Assembly (NCBI GenBank): GCA_946479505.1
Contig: CAMLGC010000003.1
Coordinates: forward strand, 1-64,000
Source of the DNA: an uncultured Sphingomonadaceae bacterium
Lineage (GTDB): Bacteria; Pseudomonadota; Alphaproteobacteria; Sphingomonadales; Sphingomonadaceae
Length of the DNA stretch: 64,000 nucleotides
Reading direction: 5' to 3'
A model generated the notes under the pieces. That model was not told where the DNA came from and searched no databases. It saw only the letters and a program-made list of their open reading frames with translations. Positions 30,514 to 36,920 of the stretch are shown here, piece after piece (the first letter of the stretch is position 1; each line of letters starts with the position of its first letter). Position numbers and translations under genes: made by a program.

Positions 30514-32816
30514 GTCCGCAGCCTCTCGATCGCCTGGGCGAGCGCGACGTAGAGCTTGCCCATATCGGATGACAGCAACGTCACGCCCAATGGCGAGCCG
30601 TCGCGTTGCATCAGGATCGCGCGGAGCATCGCTTCGAAATCGTGGATGTAGCGATTGACCTGCTCGCGGAAGTCCGGCTCGTCGTCGTAGAGCGTCGCGA
30701 TCTCGCGCGCTTCGGTGCCGTCGAGGAGCCGTACCGCGCGGCGGGTGAAGACGCCGCGATCACCCTTGAGATACGCGGCCCAGGCGCTGTCCGAGACGTC
30801 CTGCGACAGCGTCTTGCTGATGTCGATCGCGTTCGAATGGAGCGCCTCGATCAGGAGCGAGGCGCGGCGGGCGAAGCTGTTCTCTTCGGCCTCCTCGCGC
30901 TCGGCACGCGCCTGATCGATCTGGAGGTCGATCGCCGCGGTCGCCTCGGCGATCTTGGACATCTGTTCGGTCAGCCGCTCCGATGCGCGCCCGGCGGCGG
31001 CGACAGCCGCATCCGCCGCATCGGCGATCGACGCGACCTGCCGCTCGACCGACACGTCGGCGGCGCGCTTCATCGCCTCGGCGCTCGCGGTTTCGAGCGA
31101 GCGCGCGGCCTCGGGGATGACGGTCGCGAGCGTCTCGCGAGCACGTTCGGCCGCCGCGCTGGCGGTGTCGCGCACGCGAATCAGCGCCTCGACCAGTTTG
31201 GGCGCGGCTTCCTCGGCGAAATCGTTGGTGCGCCCGATCGTCTCGTCGAACATGCGTCCGAGCGAATCGGCCTTGGCGCGGCCCGAATCGATCGTTTCGA
31301 GCAATTTCGACGACAATGCGTCGAGCGTGGTGCGCTGGCCCTGGATGACCTGCGCGATCGCCTCGATCGCGTCGTGCGTGCTCTCGGCCGCGGTGACGAG
31401 CGCCAGCAGCTCGGGCTTGGCGCCGGCCACGACCTTGCGGCTCTCGCCGATCCGTGCGTCGAGCCGGGTGAGCGCCTCGGGCAGCGTCTCGTCGATCTCG
31501 CGCGCCGATGCGTCGAGCGCGGTGAGCAGATCCTCGGCGGTGCCGATCACGCGGCGCGCCATATCCTCGCCTGCGCGCAACGCCTCGGTCATCGCGTCGG
31601 CCGAGCCGCCCAATGCGCTCAGCGAACCGGCCAATTCCTGGTTGCGTACCATGCCGTCGGCGTGGAGCGTCGCGAGCCGACCTTCGATGTGCCCGATCCC
31701 GTCATCCAGCCCGCCGAGCAGTACCTCGCTCGTCGCCTGCTGCTCGCCCAGCCGGCCCGCGAGCCGGTCGATCATCGATTCGATCCCCGCGATCCGCTCC
31801 GAAAGCCCCTCGACGCTGTCGCGTGTCGCGCGATCGAGCGCGGCCTGGTTGGTCTCGAGCATCGCGAGCATCGCCTCGCCCTGCGCGGCGATCCCCTTGC
31901 GGGCTTCGTCGACTGCGCCCGCGGTACGATCGAGCAGGCCGTCGACCGCGTTCGACATCTCGCCGGTGACGGCCTCGAGCCGCGCCCCCGCGGTCTCGCT
32001 GGTCGCCTCCATGCGCGCGATGTGCGCCGCCAGCTTCTGCGCCGCGCCGCCGGCGACGTTGTCCGCCTCGCGCCCGCGCTCCGCCAGCGCGGCGAGCTGC
32101 GCGTCGAGCGCAGCCGCCTGCTCGCCCGCAGTGAGCCCGAGCCCTTCGAGCGTGGTCTTCATCTCGCGCGTCTCGTCATGCGCGCGCGGCAGCGAGGCGA
32201 GCAGCACTTCGAGGCTTTTCTGCGCGCCGCCTGCGGAGGTTTCGAGCTGCCGGCTGTGCAGGCTGACGCTGGCGATTTCGTGCTCGACATCGCCGCGCAA
32301 GCTGCCGAGCCGGCTCGCGACGCCGTCGCCCATCGCCATCAGCACGTCGATCTGTTCGGCGAGCTTCTCGCGATTGTCGTCGAGCTGGCGCGCGAGGATC
32401 GCGATCGTACGTTCCAGGCTCGCCGCCTCGGCCCGCATCGCCTGCGCGCTCTGGCCGAAGCGCTTCGCCTCGGCGCGGCTGGTGCGCATCGCCAGCAGCC
32501 AGACGATGCCGATCAAAGCGGGCGGCACGCAGAGCGCAGCGAGAAGCTCGACCAGCTCGATCGGCGCCGGCGGCGTGATGAAGATGCCGCGCACGATCCA
32601 CAACATGCCCGCGAGCCAGGCCACGACCGCGACGATCGCGAGAGCGGGCCACAGCCAGGCCGCGCCCGACGGCTCCTCCTCTTCATCCGCGATCCACATG
32701 GGATCGGCGTCGAGCGCCGCCTCGTTGTCGATCGCGTCCTGTTCGACCGCGATGTCGTGCGATTCGGCTTCCGCATCTTCGCGATGCAGGCCGACGATGT
32801 GCGAGCCCCCGTTCAT
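30510..32816 (-). CDS. Membrane-anchored long coiled-coil protein
   Basis: A 768-residue protein of unknown function. An acidic N-terminus (DEEEEPSG) precedes two predicted helices at about residues 53-79 and 88-110. Some 550 residues of Ala/Glu/Arg-rich heptad-like sequence follow, resembling methyl-accepting-chemotaxis or apolipoprotein-type coiled coils. A more compact C-terminal ~110-residue segment (SNAIDISKTLSQDVSDSAWA to LYVALAQAIERL) looks like a separate folded domain. ATG at 32816 has AGGG upstream; ATG at 32834 would add six residues. It is divergent from the Hpt-like gene across an 84-nt gap. It could be a scaffold or envelope-organising protein; no receptor signature was seen. 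Confidence 0.83.
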   Translation of the reverse strand: MNGGSHIVGLHREDAEAESHDIAVEQDAIDNEAALDADPMWIADEEEEPSGAAWLWPALAIVAVVAWLAGMLWIVRGIFITPPAPIELVELLAALCVPPALIGIVWLLAMRTSRAEAKRFGQSAQAMRAEAASLERTIAILARQLDDNREKLAEQIDVLMAMGDGVASRLGSLRGDVEHEIASVSLHSRQLETSAGGAQKSLEVLLASLPRAHDETREMKTTLEGLGLTAGEQAAALDAQLAALAERGREADNVAGGAAQKLAAHIARMEATSETAGARLEAVTGEMSNAVDGLLDRTAGAVDEARKGIAAQGEAMLAMLETNQAALDRATRDSVEGLSERIAGIESMIDRLAGRLGEQQATSEVLLGGLDDGIGHIEGRLATLHADGMVRNQELAGSLSALGGSADAMTEALRAGEDMARRVIGTAEDLLTALDASAREIDETLPEALTRLDARIGESRKVVAGAKPELLALVTAAESTHDAIEAIAQVIQGQRTTLDALSSKLLETIDSGRAKADSLGRMFDETIGRTNDFAEEAAPKLVEALIRVRDTASAAAERARETLATVIPEAARSLETASAEAMKRAADVSVERQVASIADAADAAVAAAGRASERLTEQMSKIAEATAAIDLQIDQARAEREEAEENSFARRASLLIEALHSNAIDISKTLSQDVSDSAWAAYLKGDRGVFTRRAVRLLDGTEAREIATLYDDEPDFREQVNRYIHDFEAMLRAILMQRDGSPLGVTLLSSDMGKLYVALAQAIERLRT

Positions 32817-32900
32817 GGCCCTGTTGTTTACCATGAATCGGCCTGCGTCAAAGCCAATCGCGAAACCTTGCCTTAAACAAGTCACGGTAGAACGCAGACG

Positions 32901-33194
32901 ATGGCCTATGATCCCGGTGCAATCGATGCGACGCTGGCAGCCGCGGTGGGCGACGAGCCCGCGCTGATCGCCGAGCTGCGCGAAGCCTTTCTCGACAGCG
33001 CCAAGCGCGAGCTGGCCGCGCTCGAAGCGGCCGGTGATGCCGAGAGCTGGCGCGCCGCTGCCTGGCGGATGAAGGGGCTCGCCGCGAGCTTCGGCGCGGT
33101 GCGGCTGATGGCGCTCGCCGAGGAGGGCAGCACGGTGGCGGCGCAGGACCAGGCCTATCTGCGCAGGATCCGGCAGGCGGTCGCACGGCTCTAG
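32901..33194 (+). CDS. Hpt-like protein lacking the phospho-histidine
   Basis: A 97-residue helical protein whose layout matches a histidine phosphotransfer domain: LREAFLDSAKRELAALEAA, then RAAAWRMKGLAASFGAVRLMALAEE, equivalent to the canonical AHxLKGsxxxxGA helix. At the position of the phospho-accepting His there is Trp55 (TGG at 33063-33065), while the Lys-Gly that follows is kept. It therefore cannot act as a normal Hpt relay but could still bind a receiver or kinase partner. It is the first gene of a plus-strand set leading to the DUF2336 and kinase-like genes. Confidence 0.75.
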   Translation: MAYDPGAIDATLAAAVGDEPALIAELREAFLDSAKRELAALEAAGDAESWRAAAWRMKGLAASFGAVRLMALAEEGSTVAAQDQAYLRRIRQAVARL

Positions 33195-33255
33195 CGCGCC
33201 GAGGGCCACGCGCGCCCTTTGCCAATCGCGCATTCACCCCGTAACAGCACCAGCC

Positions 33256-34431
33256 ATGCTCGCTGGGCTGATCTTTGCGACCGACGACGCCGACGACCGG
33301 CCCGACAAGCTCGCTGCCACGCTGCCCTTCGGCGGCGGGACGCTGCTCGAATATCAGGCGCGGCTGCTGATCGCAGCGGGCGCGGCGCAGCTTCTCGTGG
33401 CGGTGACGCGGCTCACCCCCGAGCTGATCGGCGCGGTCAATCGGATCGGCACGCGAATCCCGGTAGATATCGTCCGTTCGGCGCGCGAGGCGGCCGAAAA
33501 GGTCCACCCGCTTGCGCGGATCATCGTGATCGCCGACGGACTGGTGACCACCAGTGGGATCGTAGGCACCTTCGCCGGCGAGGGTGACGACGCGCTGCTC
33601 GTCACCAGCGAGGGCGATGCGCTGCCCGGGTTCGAGCGCGTCGACGCGGGCACCTGCTGGGCCGGGCTCGCGCGGATCGAATCGCGGCGGCTCGCCGACG
33701 TCGCGCGCTTCCCGAGCGATTACGACTTTCAGTCCACGCTGCTGCGCGTGCTCGCCCAGGGCCGCGCGGTGCGGATCGCGCTCCCCGCTTCGGCGGCACG
33801 CGAGGGGCATGGCATCCAGCGCGATTCGCGCGCGCTCGCCGATCGCAGCCGCGCGGTGCTCTCGTCGATCGTCACCGCGCGGCCGGGCTGGTTCGACCGG
33901 ATCGTGCTCGCGCCACTCGCGCGCTGGACGTTGCCGCCGCTGGTGGCGCGCGCCGTTCCGAGCATCGCGGTCGCAGCCGGCGGTGCGATCGTGGGAATCG
34001 CGGGACTGGCGGGGCTCGTGCTCGATCTGCCGGTGACCGGACTCGCGCTCGTCAGCGCGGGCATCGTCGCGATGGCGCTCGCCGCCGTGCTCGGGTCGCT
34101 GCGCGGCGAGGATCGACTTGCCGCGGCGCAGGGCGGGATCATCGGCGGCATCGCGGCGCTGGCGGCGCTGCTGCTCGGCCGCGCCGCCAGCCTTCAGGCG
34201 ATGACCGCGACCGGGTGGACACTGGCGATCGTGCTGCTGGTGACGGGCGCGCTGCTCGAACGCGCGGCGCGGCGGCGGCGCAGCGGCTGGTGGGCGAGCC
34301 CGCCCGTCTATCCGCTGCTCCTGCTCGTCTTCGTCGCGGGGGGGCATCCGCTGCTCGGCCTGACCGCAGCGTGCGCCTATGCGGCTGCGTCGCTCGCCGC
34401 GGCGATCGAGCGACTGACCGCGCAGCCTTAG
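33256..34431 (+). CDS. Nucleotidyltransferase-like domain fused to multi-TM domain
   Basis: A 391-residue protein. Residues 1 to about 190 resemble a sugar-nucleotide transferase fold (LPFGGGTLLEYQARLLIAAGAAQ, then IIVIADGLVTTSG), although the usual G-x-G-T-R loop is altered. From about residue 230 there are five or six hydrophobic helices. The layout recalls inositol-phosphate cytidylyltransferase/CDP-alcohol phosphotransferase fusions, and the helical part begins with a similar PLARWTLPPLVARAVPS segment, but the catalytic DxxDGxxAR motif is not found. It may be a degenerate or non-catalytic relative; function unassigned. Confidence 0.7.
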   Translation: MLAGLIFATDDADDRPDKLAATLPFGGGTLLEYQARLLIAAGAAQLLVAVTRLTPELIGAVNRIGTRIPVDIVRSAREAAEKVHPLARIIVIADGLVTTSGIVGTFAGEGDDALLVTSEGDALPGFERVDAGTCWAGLARIESRRLADVARFPSDYDFQSTLLRVLAQGRAVRIALPASAAREGHGIQRDSRALADRSRAVLSSIVTARPGWFDRIVLAPLARWTLPPLVARAVPSIAVAAGGAIVGIAGLAGLVLDLPVTGLALVSAGIVAMALAAVLGSLRGEDRLAAAQGGIIGGIAALAALLLGRAASLQAMTATGWTLAIVLLVTGALLERAARRRRSGWWASPPVYPLLLLVFVAGGHPLLGLTAACAYAAASLAAAIERLTAQP

Positions 34432-34467
34432 TGTCGCTTTAACGACAATTCCGGTAGCTCAGGGTCC

Positions 34468-35565
34468 ATGTCGGTCGACATCGATCCTGAACGGGAATCC
34501 GCGAGCGCGGGCGCACTGATCGCGCGCGCCGCGCGAGCACACGCGCGCGCCGCGCAGCGGCTGCTGGTGGTCGCGGCCGATCTGCGTGCTCACGAAATCG
34601 ATCGGCTCGATGACGAGACCCGCGCCGGCTTGATGGCGCTGCTGAATTCGCTGATCCAAACCGTACGCGGCGAGATCGCGCAGAACGCCGCGCGGGCGCT
34701 GCACTCGGCCGGCGATGCGGCATCGGCCGATGCGCTGCTCGACGCCGGCCGCGACGATCGCGTCGCGGCGCATCTGCTCGACGACGCGGCGCTGCTTCGC
34801 GAAATCGAGGGGCGCGTCCGGCAGGACATGATCGCGGCCGCGCTGGTGCCGGACGAGCGCGGCGATCCGGAAGCGCCGAGCCTGCTTCCGCGTCTCGCGA
34901 GCGATCGCGACCCGCTAATCGCCGGGCCGGCAATGGCGATGCTGCTCGCGCTCAGCCGCCGTGCTTCACCGCTCGACGGCAGCCCGCTCGCGCGCACCGA
35001 CCTCTCGGCCGAGGCGCACCACCGGCTGGTCTGGGCGGTTGCGGCGGACCTGCGCGACGCGGGCGCGCGAGGCGACGAGGCGCACACTGCCGTGCTCGAT
35101 CGCGCGCTCGTCGCCGCGGCCGAGCGCAGCCTTGCGGCGCATGACGAGGGGATCGGGCTGGAGGCGAGTGCCGTCCGGCTTGCCTCGGCGCTCGCCTCCG
35201 CCGATCGCGGCGGCGTGGCGGTGGCGATCGAGGCGCTTGGCGATCGGCTGCTTGCGTTGTTTCTTGCGCTCGTCGCCGAGGGGCTCGGGCTCGACTATAA
35301 TGCCGCGCGCGATGCGGCGCTCGATCCGGACGGCGCACGGCTGCTGCTGATGCTGCGGGCGCTCGGCACGCCGCGCACCGAAATCGGCCGGGTGGGACTG
35401 GCACTGGCGACGGCCGACCGACGGCGTTCGCTCGATGATCTCGCGGCGGCCCTCGATGCGATTGCGGGGCTCGATCCACCGGCGGCGGCAGCGGTGTTTG
35501 CCTATGACCGCCTCCCGTCGGCCTATCGCCACGCGCGCTCGGCACTTGCGGACATCGCGCCGTGA
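34468..35565 (+). CDS. DUF2336-like helical-repeat protein
   Basis: A 365-residue all-helical, Ala/Arg/Leu-rich protein similar in composition and layout to alphaproteobacterial DUF2336 proteins, which are HEAT-like. Typical segments are LLDDAALLREIEGRVRQDMIAAAL, LLPRLASDRDPLIAGPAMAML and ALRALGTPRTEIGRVGLALA-like helices. No catalytic motif is visible. Its stop overlaps the GTG start of the kinase-like gene by 4 nt, which ties it to signalling. The DUF2336 assignment is from pattern recognition. Confidence 0.68.
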   Translation: MSVDIDPERESASAGALIARAARAHARAAQRLLVVAADLRAHEIDRLDDETRAGLMALLNSLIQTVRGEIAQNAARALHSAGDAASADALLDAGRDDRVAAHLLDDAALLREIEGRVRQDMIAAALVPDERGDPEAPSLLPRLASDRDPLIAGPAMAMLLALSRRASPLDGSPLARTDLSAEAHHRLVWAVAADLRDAGARGDEAHTAVLDRALVAAAERSLAAHDEGIGLEASAVRLASALASADRGGVAVAIEALGDRLLALFLALVAEGLGLDYNAARDAALDPDGARLLLMLRALGTPRTEIGRVGLALATADRRRSLDDLAAALDAIAGLDPPAAAAVFAYDRLPSAYRHARSALADIAP

Positions 35566-36920
35566 CCGCGGCCGATCGCGATCTTTCCGTGGCACGCGGG
35601 CGGCTCGACGGCGATGGTCGACTGATCGAGGCCGACGGCCGCCTCGCCGAGCTCAACGCGGCTGCGGGCGGCGCGATCGGCGAAGCGCTCGCGGTCCCCG
35701 CGCTCGCCGCGCTGGCGCGGCTTGCGCTGCGGTTGCGGGTGCTGATCTCGCGCAAGGTGATCGTGGCCGATGGCGAGCGCGATCTCGAATTGTGGGTGCG
35801 CGTCGAGCCGGAAGCGGCGGGTATCCGCCTGGCGCTCACCGGCTGGCGACGGCGAGCGCCTGTCTCGCCATTGCCCGAAAACGCTCGTGTTGCTGAACCG
35901 GTGTTGGATGGCGCGGCGTGGCGCTGGGAGACCGATTCGGCGCTTCGGCTGACGCGGCTTTCGCCCGATGCGGGGCCGCACGACGGCTTTCACCCGGCTG
36001 CGATGCTCGGTCAGCCGATCACCAGCCTGTTCGCGCTCGTCGAGGAGGAGGACGGCGGGCTGCCGCTGCTCGCCGCGCTGGCGGCCAACGCGTCGTTCGA
36101 GGCGCAGCAGGCCATGGTGCGCTCTTCGGGGCGCCCGGTTCGGCTGGCGGGAGTGCCGCGATACGACCGGCTCGGCCATTTCGCGGGGTTCGTCGGCGTC
36201 GCGTACGCGGTCGGGGCGGAGGAGACGCCGGCAACGCCGACGCTCGATCTTTTCGCCGCGCGGCTCGGTGCAGCGCTGCGCGAGCCGCTCGGGCGGATCA
36301 TTGCGAATGCGGACAGCATCAGCGCCCAGCCCGATGGCCCGGTAAACGACACCTATGTCGATTACGCGTCGGACATTGCCACCGCCGGGCGGCACCTTCT
36401 CGGGCTGGTCGGCGACCTCGCCGATTTGGAGGCCGTCGAGCGGCCCGACTTCGCGATCGCGCGCGAACCGATCGACCTGGCCGATCTCGCCCGCCGCGCG
36501 GCGGGGCTGCTTGCGGTTCGTGCAAGCGCGGCCGAGGTGACGATCGAGCGACCGGGCGAGGCTGTCACGCTTCCCGCCACGGGCGAGTTTCGCCGTGTCC
36601 TGCAGATTCTGGTCAATCTCGTCGGCAATGCGGTGCGCTATGCCCCGCGCGGCTCGGCCGTGCGCGTCGAGGCGGCGGCGCACGGCGCCATGGCGGCGGT
36701 GTCGGTGACCGACAGCGGCAAGGGCATCGCGCCCGAGGATCAGGCGCGCATCTTCGAGAAGTTCGAGCGCGTCGACCCGTCGGAGCCCGGCGGCAGCGGG
36801 CTCGGCCTCTACATCGCGCGCCGCCTTGCCCGCGCGATGGGCGGCGACATCACCCTCACCAGCGCGGCAGGCGAGGGCGCACGTTTCACGCTGGTGCTCC
36901 CGACCGACACAAGCGCGTAG
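35562..36920 (+). CDS. PAS-HisKA-HATPase protein lacking the phospho-histidine
   Basis: A 452-residue cytoplasmic histidine-kinase-like protein. A PAS-like region spans about residues 118-215. The dimerisation helix reads FAARLGAALREPLGRII, matching F-x5-H-E-L-R-T-P-L except that the phospho-accepting His is Ala237 (GCA at 36270-36272). The ATPase lobe looks intact: N-box NLVGNAVRY (N356), G1 DSGKGI (D384), G2 GGSGLGL (410-416). It could bind ATP but not autophosphorylate at the usual site, so it is probably a pseudokinase/allosteric sensor. It starts at GTG 35562 overlapping the DUF2336 gene. Its stop directly abuts the convergent GH31 stop. Confidence 0.85.
   Translation: MTAADRDLSVARGRLDGDGRLIEADGRLAELNAAAGGAIGEALAVPALAALARLALRLRVLISRKVIVADGERDLELWVRVEPEAAGIRLALTGWRRRAPVSPLPENARVAEPVLDGAAWRWETDSALRLTRLSPDAGPHDGFHPAAMLGQPITSLFALVEEEDGGLPLLAALAANASFEAQQAMVRSSGRPVRLAGVPRYDRLGHFAGFVGVAYAVGAEETPATPTLDLFAARLGAALREPLGRIIANADSISAQPDGPVNDTYVDYASDIATAGRHLLGLVGDLADLEAVERPDFAIAREPIDLADLARRAAGLLAVRASAAEVTIERPGEAVTLPATGEFRRVLQILVNLVGNAVRYAPRGSAVRVEAAAHGAMAAVSVTDSGKGIAPEDQARIFEKFERVDPSEPGGSGLGLYIARRLARAMGGDITLTSAAGEGARFTLVLPTDTSA

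Noticed and set aside
30606..32967. Two long plus-strand open frames opposite the coiled-coil gene
   Set aside because: They are Ser/Arg- or Arg/Asp-dominated shadows of the coiled-coil coding sequence and lack start signals.
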